NCBI RefSeq assembly: GCF_004959775.1
Contig: NZ_SJZG01000003.1
Span: forward strand, 400,170 to 464,169
DNA from: Agromyces sp. H66
GTDB taxonomy: Bacteria > Actinomycetota > Actinomycetes > Actinomycetales > Microbacteriaceae
Length of the DNA: 64,000 nucleotides
Reading direction: 5' to 3'
Below the pieces are notes generated by a model. The model searched no databases. It was not told the DNA's origin and was given only the letters and a program-made list of their open reading frames with translations. Made by a program: the position numbers and the translations under genes. Shown one piece after another: positions 51,362 to 60,491 of this stretch (its first letter is position 1; each line of letters opens with the position of its first letter).

Positions 51362-53173
51362 TCAGTCGAGTTTGCCAAGCTCGACCAGGTGCGCGAACTC
51401 CGCGCTCGCCGCCCGGACTTCTTCGAACGTCCCCTGGGCCTCGATCCGCCCGTCTTTGAGAAAGACGATCGTGTCGACGTGGCGGATCGTCGAAAGCCTG
51501 TGCGCGACAATCAGAATCGTCATCGTGCCGCCCAGGCTGGCGAGGGTCTCGGAGATCTCGTGCTCGGTGGCGTTGTCGAGGGCGGAGGTCGCCTCATCGA
51601 GCACGAGAATATCGGGCGAGCGATAAAGCGCCCGGGCGATGCCGAGTCGTTGTCGCTGGCCGCCGGAGAGGCGCACCCCTCGCTCTCCGACGACGGTGTC
51701 GAGGCCGTCGGGCAGTGCGGCGACGGTGTCATCGAGCTTCGCCATCTCGAGCGCGAGGCGAACGCGAGCGAGGTCGATGCGCGAACGGTCGATCTCGAAC
51801 GCGACATTGGTGGCGAGAGTTTCGTTGAACAGGAAGACGTCTTGTGGCACCACGCCGAGGCATGCGTACCACGCAGCACGATCGTCGGAGATCGACCGGC
51901 CGCCACATGAGATCGACCCGCGCGTCGGGTCGAGGAGCCCGAGCACGAGGTCGATCAGGGTGCTCTTGCCCGCCCCGCTCGAACCGACGAACGCCACGGT
52001 CGAATGGTGCGGGATCCGCAACGACAGCCCGTCGAGCACCGGAGTGTCAGCGTCGGGGTAGCTGAAGCTGAGGTCGTCGATGACGAGATCGCCCGCATAC
52101 GCCGTCCCGTCGCGAGGCTGCTCCTCGTGACTCGCCTCGCTTTCGAGCGAGTCGGCAGCTTCGAGGAAGATCCTTAGACCTGCCTGGCCGGTACGAAGGG
52201 TGGCGACGTTCGACGACATCCTCGTGAGCGTGGGAAGGGCCCGCAGCGATGCGGCGGCGAACACACCGAGGACCACGAGCGCCTCAGCGGCCGTGCCGGT
52301 CGTGAAGAGGTACGCCGAGATCACGGCGATCGCCAAGACGAAGCCGATCTCGAGCGAATACCTCGGGATGTCCGAGATGATTCCGATGTCACGACCGATA
52401 CGAGCGCCGCGCAGTCGCGCGTCTCGGTAGCCACGTACGAAGTCTTCGCCACGTGAGCTGAGCCGGGCTTCGCGAAACCCGTCGAGGCTCGGCAACAGGT
52501 ACTGCCAGACCTCCAGACTCACCGTCGCGGCCGCCTCGCCCAGGCGCACCTGCCTGCGACGCAGCAGTCGCTGCAGCCCGAGAACGAAGATACCGAAGAC
52601 GAGCACGGTGATGATCGTGACGAACGGCGAGGTGACGGCGAGCACTGCGGTGAGCGCGATGAGCACGAAGAAATCCGTGCCGATGCTCACAGTGGCGAGC
52701 AACACCGAGGTCGACTGCGACACGGCCTCGTTCACGCTGCGGTAGATCTCGCGCAGTCGCCGGGTGCGATGCGATGCATACGGGGCGAGCACATAGCCGC
52801 GCAACAGGGCAGCCGCAGAGTCCGCCGAGACCCGAGTTGTGCGGCCGAGCAGCCACCACCTGAACCCGATCGACGCGAGGCTCTTGAGCACGAACAGCAC
52901 CGCCACCAACGCCGCGACAACCGGTATCAGCGCGGTGCGTTCGTCGGTACCGAATGTGTCTGCGATCACTGCCAGGGCGCCGGTGTCGGTGTCCGCGCCG
53001 CCGATCAGTTGCGTTAGCGGCACCATCGCGGCGACGCCGAGCGTGTCGAGCGCGGCCAAGATCAGCGAGATGACGATGGTCGACGTGACCCACGCACCGG
53101 GTCGGGCCCCCGCGATCTTGAGTAGACGACGCAGTTGATCGACGAGCCCGTCTCGACGTGCCGGTGTTGCCAT
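51362..53173 (-). CDS. ABC transporter, MsbA/PglK-like flippase (permease-ATPase fusion)
   Basis: The protein has 603 residues. The first 330 contain six predicted membrane helices; the ATPase follows with GSSGAGKST near 394-402, LSGGQRQR and ILVLDEATSALD. The ATG at 53173 has GAGGAG upstream. The single-chain exporter architecture and the locus suggest a flippase for lipid-linked oligosaccharide, like PglK. No Wzx-type flippase gene is present in the window. Confidence 0.88.
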   Translation of the reverse strand: MATPARRDGLVDQLRRLLKIAGARPGAWVTSTIVISLILAALDTLGVAAMVPLTQLIGGADTDTGALAVIADTFGTDERTALIPVVAALVAVLFVLKSLASIGFRWWLLGRTTRVSADSAAALLRGYVLAPYASHRTRRLREIYRSVNEAVSQSTSVLLATVSIGTDFFVLIALTAVLAVTSPFVTIITVLVFGIFVLGLQRLLRRRQVRLGEAAATVSLEVWQYLLPSLDGFREARLSSRGEDFVRGYRDARLRGARIGRDIGIISDIPRYSLEIGFVLAIAVISAYLFTTGTAAEALVVLGVFAAASLRALPTLTRMSSNVATLRTGQAGLRIFLEAADSLESEASHEEQPRDGTAYAGDLVIDDLSFSYPDADTPVLDGLSLRIPHHSTVAFVGSSGAGKSTLIDLVLGLLDPTRGSISCGGRSISDDRAAWYACLGVVPQDVFLFNETLATNVAFEIDRSRIDLARVRLALEMAKLDDTVAALPDGLDTVVGERGVRLSGGQRQRLGIARALYRSPDILVLDEATSALDNATEHEISETLASLGGTMTILIVAHRLSTIRHVDTIVFLKDGRIEAQGTFEEVRAASAEFAHLVELGKLD

Positions 53174-53219
53174 CGTCTCCTCATCGCTGCGGTCAATCCC
53201 TCGCGGCCTCGCCAGAGCA

Positions 53220-53243
53220 GCCTACCGTCTCTGCACGGCAGGC
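53220..53243 (-). terminator. Hairpin between the glycosyltransferase and flippase genes
   Basis: GCCTACCGT pairs with ACGGCAGGC at eight of nine positions around a six-base loop, just after the glycosyltransferase stop codon. It may be an attenuator within a leftward operon. Confidence 0.4.
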
Positions 53244-53244
53244 C

Positions 53245-54384
53245 TTACGCGAGCTCGAGCGCCTCGCGCAGCCGTTCCCAGGCCCAGCCCCAGTCGTGCG
53301 CTTCCACCCATTCGCGCCCGGCCCGACCGAGCGCGGCCGCCGTCTGCGGTTCGTCGAGCAGTCGACGCAGTGCGGCCTCGAGCGCCTTGACGTCATCGGA
53401 GGGCACAAGCAGCCCGCCTGGGCCGAGCGCCTCCGGTATGCCGCCAAGCCGGCTGGCGATGACGGGGATGCCGGTCGCGAGCCCTTCGCCGACGGTTAGC
53501 CCACTCGCCTCGGTCCAACGCGACGGCACGCAGAGCACATCAGCCGTACGTAACAAGTCGGGCAGCGTCGCCCGATCGACGAAAGGGCTGAAAGTCACGC
53601 TCGGCGCCGCCTGCGCTGCGAGTGCCCGGAGCTCGCGCTCGTATGCGGTGAGAGGGGCAGTGGGGTCGAATCCAGCACTCCCCACGACGACGACCTCGAT
53701 CTCGTGCGCGTCGAATGCCGCCGCAGCGCGCAACAGGGTGTCGGCGCCTTTCTGTCGCACGACCCGCCCTGCGAACATCACCCGCATAGGTTCGCCCGAA
53801 GTCCGCGGCGGCCGCACAGCCGGTGTGAAGCGGGCCGTGTCGACGGCGTTTCCGACGGTGAAGACCTTGTCCCGGTTCCTCGGCCCGAGGATCGAACGTG
53901 TTCGATCAGCCGAATCCTTGCTGACGCAGATGATCGCGTCCGCGGGGGCGAGAAGCCGGTTGACCTCGCTCCGTGCGTAGGTGCGAAACAGCTCGTTGTG
54001 CGCATAGAGGACTACCCGATGCTCGGTGCCGCGCAGCAGCCAAGGCATCAGCGGCGCGTTGTGCGCCAACACGATCGCGGGCGGGCGGGCGCGAATCGCA
54101 TCGGCGAGCGGGCGGAAGTACGCGGATGCGGCGGGACGGGCGATGGCCAACCGGCCGAGCGTCGGATCGAGATAGCGGCGCGCCCTCGCGGACACGCGGC
54201 GCCCGTCGTACTCGATGATGTCGGCATCGTCGTAGCGCGGCCGATACGTCGACCGCTCCACGACGACGGAATGCCGCGCGTCGCCGCGCAGCACGGCCGC
54301 AGACGCAAGCCCGTGCACGACGGTGGGGATCGCCGATCCGGTTCGGGGCGAGAAGTGATCCCACGGCGTGATCGTGTGGATCAC
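53245..54384 (-). CDS. Glycosyltransferase family 4
   Basis: The protein has 379 residues. The GTG at 54384 has GAGGAAA upstream; ATG codons at 54417 and 54426 are alternatives. VIHTITPWDHFSPRTGSAIPTVVHGL, VCVSKDSADRTRSIL-type, PMRVMFAGRVVRQKGADTLL and SRWTEASGLTVGEGLATG (EX7E-like) define a GT4 enzyme. It lies divergent from the HPr-kinase-like gene, 75 bases apart. Confidence 0.88.
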   Translation of the reverse strand: MIHTITPWDHFSPRTGSAIPTVVHGLASAAVLRGDARHSVVVERSTYRPRYDDADIIEYDGRRVSARARRYLDPTLGRLAIARPAASAYFRPLADAIRARPPAIVLAHNAPLMPWLLRGTEHRVVLYAHNELFRTYARSEVNRLLAPADAIICVSKDSADRTRSILGPRNRDKVFTVGNAVDTARFTPAVRPPRTSGEPMRVMFAGRVVRQKGADTLLRAAAAFDAHEIEVVVVGSAGFDPTAPLTAYERELRALAAQAAPSVTFSPFVDRATLPDLLRTADVLCVPSRWTEASGLTVGEGLATGIPVIASRLGGIPEALGPGGLLVPSDDVKALEAALRRLLDEPQTAAALGRAGREWVEAHDWGWAWERLREALELA

Positions 54385-54459
54385 TCGTTCATTTCCTCGT
54401 GGCACTTCGGCGCCCATGCGCGCCATCGTATCGAGAGCGGACCCTGCCAGAATCAATCC

Positions 54460-55557
54460 ATGACCGAACTCGTCGCACTCGGCACTCGGGTGCCACTCCT
54501 CGTCGAGGCAATCGACGAGGCGATGCTGCGAGACCTGCTCGACCCATGGCGCGACGCCGACGCTCCCGACGCATCTATGCCGGCGGCCGACCCGGTCCAG
54601 CTCGGCACGGTTACTGCTGAGACGTTCGACAGGGATGCCTCCCGGCTGACCACACTCGTCACCCTCGCCGGGCTGGGTCGCCTGCGCGGCTTGCGGCTGC
54701 TGCTGCACGCCGGGGGCGTGGCCGACGCAGACGGGCGGGTGCATGTGTACGTAGGCCCCTCGGGCAGTGGCAAGACGACGGCCTCGCGGGCCCTTGGCGC
54801 TCGGCGCGGCTACGTCAGCGACGAATCGATCGCGATCGACGAAGGCGGATGCATCGCGCCCTACCGCAAGCCACTGTCGGTCATCGTGGACGGCTCGCAC
54901 CACAAACAGCAGTGGGCACCGTCCGCGCTCGGACTCCGGCCGCTGCCCGACGCTCCGCTCGTGCTCGGCAGCCTTCTGCTGCTCGACCGGCACCCGCCCG
55001 CTGGCGACGGCGATGTGCCACCGGCATCCGTCACCGCGGTGCCGCTCTGCGAGGCGCTTCTCGAGCTCGCCTCGCAGTCGAGCTATCTCACGGAGATGCA
55101 CGAGCCGCTGCAATCAGTGGCCCGGCTCGTCGATCGCATCGGGCCAGTGCAGCGAGTCAGTTACACCGAAGCTCGCACCTTGCCCGATGCGATCGACCAA
55201 CTGAATTCCTCGGCGCACCCCGAACCGAAACCGTGGCGAAGCGTGCTGCCGACTGCGCGTGCCGCGAACGCTTACTTCGCGCCGGTCGAGGTGTGCGATG
55301 CGATCGAGAGCGAAGGCTCCGCGTGCGTGTTGTTGCCCTCGGGAGTACTGCAGCTGCTCGCTGGCGTCGGGCCGACGCTCTGGCGAGCCGTCTGCGCGGG
55401 CCTAGACCTGGACGCCATCATCGTCGAGGTCGAACGCGAACACGGTACGCCGCCCGACGGCACTCTGCACGAGCGGGTGCTGCAGGAACTCGCCGAGATG
55501 CAGCGAGCTGGCCTCATCGCTCCTACCGCCGTTGCGGACCGTATCAAGACCCCATGA
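54460..55557 (+). CDS. HPr-kinase-like P-loop protein with C-terminal PqqD-like domain
   Basis: The protein has 365 residues. GPSGSGKTTASRALG (99-113) is the Walker A and YVSDESIAID (118-127) the adjacent Asp/Glu motif of HPr kinase (HprK)-related proteins. Residues about 275-360 (CVLLPSGVLQLLAGVGPTLWRAV, then LDAIIVEV and VLQELAEMQRAGLIAP) look like a PqqD/RiPP-recognition-element fold. Related HprK-like kinases are known in lasso-peptide clusters and in HprK/PqqD/nucleotidyltransferase cassettes of Proteobacteria. It overlaps the signal peptidase gene by ATGA. Its substrate is unknown; a phosphorylated peptide or sugar carrier is possible. Kinase fold is well supported, the PqqD tail moderately. 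Confidence 0.7.
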   Translation: MTELVALGTRVPLLVEAIDEAMLRDLLDPWRDADAPDASMPAADPVQLGTVTAETFDRDASRLTTLVTLAGLGRLRGLRLLLHAGGVADADGRVHVYVGPSGSGKTTASRALGARRGYVSDESIAIDEGGCIAPYRKPLSVIVDGSHHKQQWAPSALGLRPLPDAPLVLGSLLLLDRHPPAGDGDVPPASVTAVPLCEALLELASQSSYLTEMHEPLQSVARLVDRIGPVQRVSYTEARTLPDAIDQLNSSAHPEPKPWRSVLPTARAANAYFAPVEVCDAIESEGSACVLLPSGVLQLLAGVGPTLWRAVCAGLDLDAIIVEVEREHGTPPDGTLHERVLQELAEMQRAGLIAPTAVADRIKTP

Positions 55558-56288
55558 CCGGCAACTCCAAGCTCGAGAACAGGCGACCCGGCACCCGCCC
55601 GCTCTGGCGGCGCGCACTCTCATCCCCGTGGGCGCACCTCGTCGCCGCAATCCTCGTCGTCGCGCTCGTACAGGCACTGTTCGTCAAGGTCTACCAGGTG
55701 CCGTCCGGGTCGATGCAACCGACGCTCGAGCCCGGCGATCGCGTGCTCGTTAACAAGCTCGCGTACCTCGGGGATGAGCCGGAACACGGCGATGTCATCG
55801 TGTTCGACCGACCCGAATCCTGGGGGCCCAGTAATGAACGGCCGTGGTGGCGCACGATGATCGGCTGGTTCGGCGACGTGGTCGGCTTCGGGCCGAACAA
55901 TCACAACGCCCTGACGAAACGGGTCATCGGCACCCCTGGCGACGCAGTCGCGTGCTGCGACGCCGAGGGCCGACTGACGGTGAACGGCGAACCGATCGAG
56001 GAGCCATACATCTTCAACGATCTGCTGTTCGAGTCAGGCGAACTCGACTGCTCGACTGACCCCGTCGCCGCGCGCTGCTTCCGCGAGATTGTGCTCAGCG
56101 GCGACGAGTATCTCGTCATGGGCGACCATCGGTCGAACTCGGCTGACTCGGTCATGGGATGCCGCGGGGCTGCCGCGGCCGACGGCTGCGCACGAATCGT
56201 GACCGCAGACGACATCGTCGGTGAGGTGTTCCTCGTCTTCTGGCCGCTCAACGGTTGGGGGCGCACCCTGTCGATTGATCTGTCGTAG
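55554..56288 (+). CDS. Signal peptidase I, dedicated to the locus
   Basis: The protein has 244 residues. One membrane helix lies at about 26-46; the nucleophile Ser 53 is in PSGSMQPTL, the general-base Lys 122 in LTKRVIGTPGD, and GDHRSNSADS (190-199) is the conserved box. All three S26 motifs are intact. It has an insertion (about 85-118) with an aromatic-rich segment and five Cys in the 134-212 region. A second, cluster-bound signal peptidase suggests a special substrate rather than general secretion. Confidence 0.9.
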   Translation: MTGNSKLENRRPGTRPLWRRALSSPWAHLVAAILVVALVQALFVKVYQVPSGSMQPTLEPGDRVLVNKLAYLGDEPEHGDVIVFDRPESWGPSNERPWWRTMIGWFGDVVGFGPNNHNALTKRVIGTPGDAVACCDAEGRLTVNGEPIEEPYIFNDLLFESGELDCSTDPVAARCFREIVLSGDEYLVMGDHRSNSADSVMGCRGAAAADGCARIVTADDIVGEVFLVFWPLNGWGRTLSIDLS

Positions 56289-56342
56289 CCGGGCCGCACC
56301 CGGTGTGAACACCGCGACGCGGTGCTCACCGCCGAGGTGGTC

Positions 56343-56348
56343 GGTAGG
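56343..56348 (+). promoter_or_regulatory. -10 box in front of the MauE-thioredoxin gene
   Basis: TAGGAT ends eight bases before the second codon region: it is three bases before the ATG (56354) and six to eight before an in-frame GTG at 56357. Leaderless initiation at that GTG is possible. It is the only noticeable gap (65 bases) within the rightward set from 54460 to 59045. Confidence 0.35.
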
Positions 56349-56353
56349 ATCGT

Positions 56354-57382
56354 ATGGTGCCGACTTCCCTCATCGCAGCCCCTGCGCTGATCATCGCCGG
56401 AGTGTTGGTGGCAAGCGCTGTCGGGAAGCTCCGCCACCCCGACGATCTCGCCGGCTGGGCGGAGTTGGGGGTGCCGGCCGCCTTCCGGCGCATCTGGCTA
56501 CTCCGCCTGCACCCATGGGGTGAACTCGCCCTCGGACTGGGGCTGGCGGTGCTCGGTGGCGTACTCGGTCTGCTCGCGGCGCTCGTCGCCGTTGCGTTGA
56601 TGGCCGCCTACACGCTGCTCGTGTGGCGGGTACGTGCAAAGGCGCGTGCGTCCGGCTCGGATGCCAGTTGCGCGTGTTTCGGTGCGCCGACACCGGTGAC
56701 CGGCGTCACCGTACTCCGCAACAGCTGGCTGCTGCTCGTCGCCGCGGTTGCGGCATCCACGATCTGGGCGACGCCGCTCCTCGGCGGCCCGCTCGCCGCC
56801 CTCGGCCCTGACTGGGGCTGGCTCGTCGCACTCGCTGCAGCTGCTTTCACGGCGGCCGTCGTCGTCTGGCCTCCGCAGGCAGCCGCACGCGAAGCACCCG
56901 TCCCGATCGCCGCATCCCAGAGCGTAGACGACGACCTCGACTATGTGCGCACGCGAACCCCCGCGGTGCCGGTGACCCTCGGTGACGGGCGCACGGCGAA
57001 CCTGCGGACGCTGTCGATGCAGCGACCCACGCTGCTGCTCGCGGTGTCGGAGGTCTGCGGGTCATGCCTCTCCGTCATCGAGCGGGTGCCGACGTGGCGC
57101 GCCCTGTTGCCCGAGATTGACGTGCGGCTGCTGGTCTCGATCGCTCCGTCCGAGAGCCGGCTCACCGAAGCCGCGTATCCCGAGTCCCTGCACGACACCG
57201 AGGGCTATGTGCGCGGGTCGATCACAGAGTGGCCGACGCCGACCGCGGTGCTGCTTGGTGCCGACGGCCTGCTCGCGGGTGGGCCCGAGTCGGGTTCGGC
57301 CGCCATCGACTCGTTCATCGGCGACGTCTACGAGAGCCTGCACGGCGAGAGGCCCCCCACCGACCGACCGCCCGAAAGATGA
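56354..57382 (+). CDS. MauE/DoxX-type membrane protein fused to a thioredoxin-like domain
   Basis: The protein has 342 residues. The N-terminal half has four or five membrane helices with HPDDLAGWAELGVP, and the family Cys pair CACFG (C106, C108) after the second helix pair. The last 130 residues have a thioredoxin-like fold with CGSC at 235-238 (LLLAVSEVCGSCLSVIE). MauE-type proteins pass electrons or disulfides across the membrane for maturation of methylamine dehydrogenase. The same module here may make disulfides in a Cys-rich secreted partner (61520-61993). The start may be the GTG at 56357. It overlaps the PqqD-like gene by ATGA. Confidence 0.75.
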   Translation: MVPTSLIAAPALIIAGVLVASAVGKLRHPDDLAGWAELGVPAAFRRIWLLRLHPWGELALGLGLAVLGGVLGLLAALVAVALMAAYTLLVWRVRAKARASGSDASCACFGAPTPVTGVTVLRNSWLLLVAAVAASTIWATPLLGGPLAALGPDWGWLVALAAAAFTAAVVVWPPQAAAREAPVPIAASQSVDDDLDYVRTRTPAVPVTLGDGRTANLRTLSMQRPTLLLAVSEVCGSCLSVIERVPTWRALLPEIDVRLLVSIAPSESRLTEAAYPESLHDTEGYVRGSITEWPTPTAVLLGADGLLAGGPESGSAAIDSFIGDVYESLHGERPPTDRPPER

Positions 57383-57642
57383 GCTACCGACTCGCTACCG
57401 GTGTGGGCCTCGAGGAGAGCGAAGGCTCCATCTACCTCGCGCCGTTGCCTGGTGGGCCGATTCTCGTGCTCGAGGGCGTGGCGGCACTGATCTTCACAGA
57501 GGCGACGACAGGCGACCCCGAGCACCTCGCGGAGCGTATTCTCGAGCAGGTCCACGGGCCGCCTGATGAGATCGCGGCACACGTCGCTGCGTTTATCGAC
57601 GACCTCGTCGCGCGAGGACTCCTGATCGAGGGCTCGGCCTGA
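57379..57642 (+). CDS. PqqD-like small protein (RiPP recognition element type)
   Basis: The protein has 87 residues. It follows the PqqD pattern: a beta-hairpin with EGSIYLAPLPGGPILVLEGVAALIF, then helices (HLAERILEQVHGPPDEIAAHVAAFIDDLVARGLLIEG). PqqD and related domains bind leader peptides of ribosomally made modified peptides. A second copy of the same fold appears fused to the HPr-kinase-like protein. Its start overlaps the MauE-thioredoxin gene and its end the Wzy-like gene, so it is co-expressed with both. Confidence 0.65.
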   Translation: MSYRLATGVGLEESEGSIYLAPLPGGPILVLEGVAALIFTEATTGDPEHLAERILEQVHGPPDEIAAHVAAFIDDLVARGLLIEGSA

Positions 57643-59045
57643 TGGCCACGAGCATGAATAAGGGCGCTTGGCGCGACCGGCTGGCCGATTGGTGGGCGGG
57701 TGCCTGGCGATGGGCACTCCTCGCTGTGGGCACGGTGCTCGCGACGTACTTCCTCCTCGACCGCGCCGGTAAGGGCGCGCTGGTCACCGGCATCGTCCTT
57801 GCAGCGCTCGTGGTCGGCGCGGTGCTCACGATGTCGAAGCCGCTCGCGATCGCGTTGATGGCGATGCCGGCACTCTTCGTCGCCCAGCGTGCGGGCATCG
57901 GCGGCGCCGACGTGTCGGCATCTGATGTTGCGCTCGCCGCAGCGTTCGGAACTGCGGTGCTGCTCGGAAGCCGGCCCTACAGCCGCGAACTGCGGGCGAT
58001 GCTCTGGTTCAACTTCGGATACCAGTTCGCGACGCTGATCACGGTCATCGTCAACCCGTTCGCGCAGAACACGATCGAGTGGTTCCACGCCTGGCTGCTC
58101 ATCTCTGGCGCCCTCATCGTCGGGTGGGCGATCGGGCGCGGGGGCTATGCGAGATGGGCATTCACCGCGATGCTGATCACGGGTTGCGTGCTCGCGGCCG
58201 GCACTGTGGTCTCGGGCGTTCTCCAGTACGCAGGTGGCAACCTCGGCCCGGTCTATCCTTGGATCCCGTTGCCGATGCACAAGAACTTCGTCGGCACGGC
58301 GCTCGCATTCGTCGCGCTGATCGCCTACGTGAACCCACCTTGGGCCGAGCTCTCACAGCGCTGGACCCGCCCTGCGCTGTGGCTGCTGCTGATCGCGATC
58401 GTCATGAGTCAATCGCGTCAGGCTTGGATCGGCCTCGTCGTATCGGTACTCGTGATCGCGGTGCGCCGAGGTGGTCAGTCGAAGCTGATCCTGCTGCTCG
58501 TGATACCCGCGGTCTGGCTCACCGTGTCGATGGTGCTTGAGCAGCTCGATTCGCAGAATCGGCACAATTCCACGTTCCAGCGGCTCGAGTGGTTCCGCGA
58601 GGTCTACGCGTATTGGAAGCATGCGCCGATCTTCGGCCACGGACTGCGCTTCTGGTACGTCGACGACACAGTGCCGTATCAGCCGCCCCAGGCCGAGCTC
58701 GAAGTGGTCGCCTCGGCTGGACTCTTCGGGCTCGCAGCGTTCTTCATTATGTGGGTGGGGTTCGTGATGGTGCTCAGGCGAATTGACAAGGTGTACGGGA
58801 CCCTCGCCCTCGCGGTGATTCTGAGCCGCATCGTGCAGGCGCAGTTCGACCTGTTTTGGGCAGGGGTGCAGACCTCCGTGCCTTTCGTGATCGCAGGCAT
58901 CTGTCTCGGGGCCTTGGCCCTGCAACGTTCGACGGATGCGTCGGGCACGAGGGAACCCGGATCAGCCGCGTCACCCGGTCCACCGGGACTTTCACGTGCT
59001 CTGCCCTACGATAGAGCGGTCGGCCGTGCGGCCGGCGAACGCTGA
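57642..59045 (+). CDS. O-antigen ligase/Wzy-like polymerase
   Basis: The protein has 467 residues with about 11 membrane helices. The long periplasmic loop carries the conserved segment SQSRQAWIGLVV (near 250-260) and the later RLEWFREVYAYWKHAPIFGHGLRFWYVDD, typical of Wzy/WaaL-type enzymes (the PF04932 region). The C-terminal 40 residues are polar and Gly/Pro-rich. It would polymerise repeat units or attach them to an acceptor outside the membrane. Confidence 0.82.
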   Translation: MATSMNKGAWRDRLADWWAGAWRWALLAVGTVLATYFLLDRAGKGALVTGIVLAALVVGAVLTMSKPLAIALMAMPALFVAQRAGIGGADVSASDVALAAAFGTAVLLGSRPYSRELRAMLWFNFGYQFATLITVIVNPFAQNTIEWFHAWLLISGALIVGWAIGRGGYARWAFTAMLITGCVLAAGTVVSGVLQYAGGNLGPVYPWIPLPMHKNFVGTALAFVALIAYVNPPWAELSQRWTRPALWLLLIAIVMSQSRQAWIGLVVSVLVIAVRRGGQSKLILLLVIPAVWLTVSMVLEQLDSQNRHNSTFQRLEWFREVYAYWKHAPIFGHGLRFWYVDDTVPYQPPQAELEVVASAGLFGLAAFFIMWVGFVMVLRRIDKVYGTLALAVILSRIVQAQFDLFWAGVQTSVPFVIAGICLGALALQRSTDASGTREPGSAASPGPPGLSRALPYDRAVGRAAGER

Positions 59046-59060
59046 GAACCAGGGGTGCAC

Positions 59061-60488
59061 ATGGAGCTACGCGACTACCTTCGCGGATTGCGCCGCCACT
59101 GGCTCGCGATCACCCTGATGACACTGATCGGGGTCGGCACCGCATACGGCTGGTCGCTCCTGCAGACCCCCGTCTACGAGGCGACCGCAAGCGGTCTCGT
59201 GCAGGCGAAGACGGCGTATGAGAACGGGCAACTCTTCAGCGATGACAGCTCTGCCCGTGTGAAAGTGCCGACCCTACTCGAGATGGCGGGGTGGGAAGAG
59301 GTCGCTGAGCGCGCGATCGACGAACTGGGGCTCACAGCGAGCCCCGAGTCGGTCGCCGCGCGGATCACGGTCGAGAACCCACAGGGCACCTCCATCATCA
59401 GGTTCACCGCAAGAGCGAATACTCCGCAGGACGCTGCGGCCCTGGCCCAAGCATGGATCGGCGCGCTGGCGGCTACCAACGCAGTCGTCGACGGTAAAGA
59501 CTCCCCCACCCAGATCAGCATCTACTCCGCCGCCGCAGCCACTGTGCCGAGCACGCCGGTCTTTCCCGACACTCGCACCGCCCTCATTGTCGGTGGCGTG
59601 CTCGGCCTCGGTGCCGGCGTCGCGTTCGCTCTGATCCGTACCGCATCCGATCGGCGAGTCAGGGCGACCGACGACGTCGAGGCGAAACTGCAGGTCCCGG
59701 TAATGGGCACGATTCCCGCCTCTGCTGCGCTCACCGGCACGAGCAAGTTGCTGACCGGCGCTGCCGACGACCGCACCTTCCCGGTCGCCGAAGCCCTGCG
59801 CTCGCTTCGCACCAATCTGCGCTTCATGGATGTCGACAACCCGCCGCGGAAGATCGTCGTCACCAGTCCGTTGCCTGGCGATGGCAAGTCGACAGTCGCC
59901 TGCAATCTCGCACTGACGCTCGCTCGTAGTGGCGAAGCGGTCGTCCTCATCGACGGCGACCTCCGCCGCCCCACTGTGGCAATCAACCTGGGCTTACCGG
60001 GGGGCGCCGGTCTCAGTGATGTGCTGACTGGCCGTGCGCCTGTCGTCGACGTGCTCCAGCGCACGCCGCACGACGCGCACCTGCTGGTGCTCGCGGCGGG
60101 GACCATTCCACCGAACCCGAGTGAGGTGCTCGGATCCGTTCGCATGCGACAACTGCTCGACGACCTCGCGAAGCACGCCACTCTCATCATCGATGCGCCA
60201 CCGCTGCTCGCTGTGACCGATAGTGCTGTGCTCACACAGCAGGCCGATGGGGCGCTCCTCGTCGTCGGCGTCGGCAAGACCAATTACGACTTCGTCGAGA
60301 AGTCGCTCGACGCACTGCGGAAGGTCAACGGCCGCGCACTGGGGCTCGTGCTCAACAAGGTGCCAGCGAAGGGCGGGGATGCATCGCCCTACGCTGCGGC
60401 CGCGTATGCGCAGGGGTACTCGGAGGGCAAGGGCAGCAAGCGGTCGGCAGCTCGCAGTACGAGGTCCCCCACTCCCGAGTCAGCCTGA
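59061..60488 (+). CDS. Wzz-type chain-length determinant fused to a BY-kinase
   Basis: The protein has 475 residues from the ATG at 59061 with AGGGG upstream. The Wzz part has membrane helices near 17-33 and 178-198. The kinase part has Walker A (PLPGDGKST, about 270-278), the second Walker motif LIDGDLRRP and LIIDAPP. Three Tyr at 444, 449 and 453 form the phosphorylated tail (SPYAAAAYAQGY). The 32780-33460 phosphatase is its likely antagonist. It governs polysaccharide length and export. Confidence 0.9.
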   Translation: MELRDYLRGLRRHWLAITLMTLIGVGTAYGWSLLQTPVYEATASGLVQAKTAYENGQLFSDDSSARVKVPTLLEMAGWEEVAERAIDELGLTASPESVAARITVENPQGTSIIRFTARANTPQDAAALAQAWIGALAATNAVVDGKDSPTQISIYSAAAATVPSTPVFPDTRTALIVGGVLGLGAGVAFALIRTASDRRVRATDDVEAKLQVPVMGTIPASAALTGTSKLLTGAADDRTFPVAEALRSLRTNLRFMDVDNPPRKIVVTSPLPGDGKSTVACNLALTLARSGEAVVLIDGDLRRPTVAINLGLPGGAGLSDVLTGRAPVVDVLQRTPHDAHLLVLAAGTIPPNPSEVLGSVRMRQLLDDLAKHATLIIDAPPLLAVTDSAVLTQQADGALLVVGVGKTNYDFVEKSLDALRKVNGRALGLVLNKVPAKGGDASPYAAAAYAQGYSEGKGSKRSAARSTRSPTPESA

Positions 60489-60491
60489 ACC

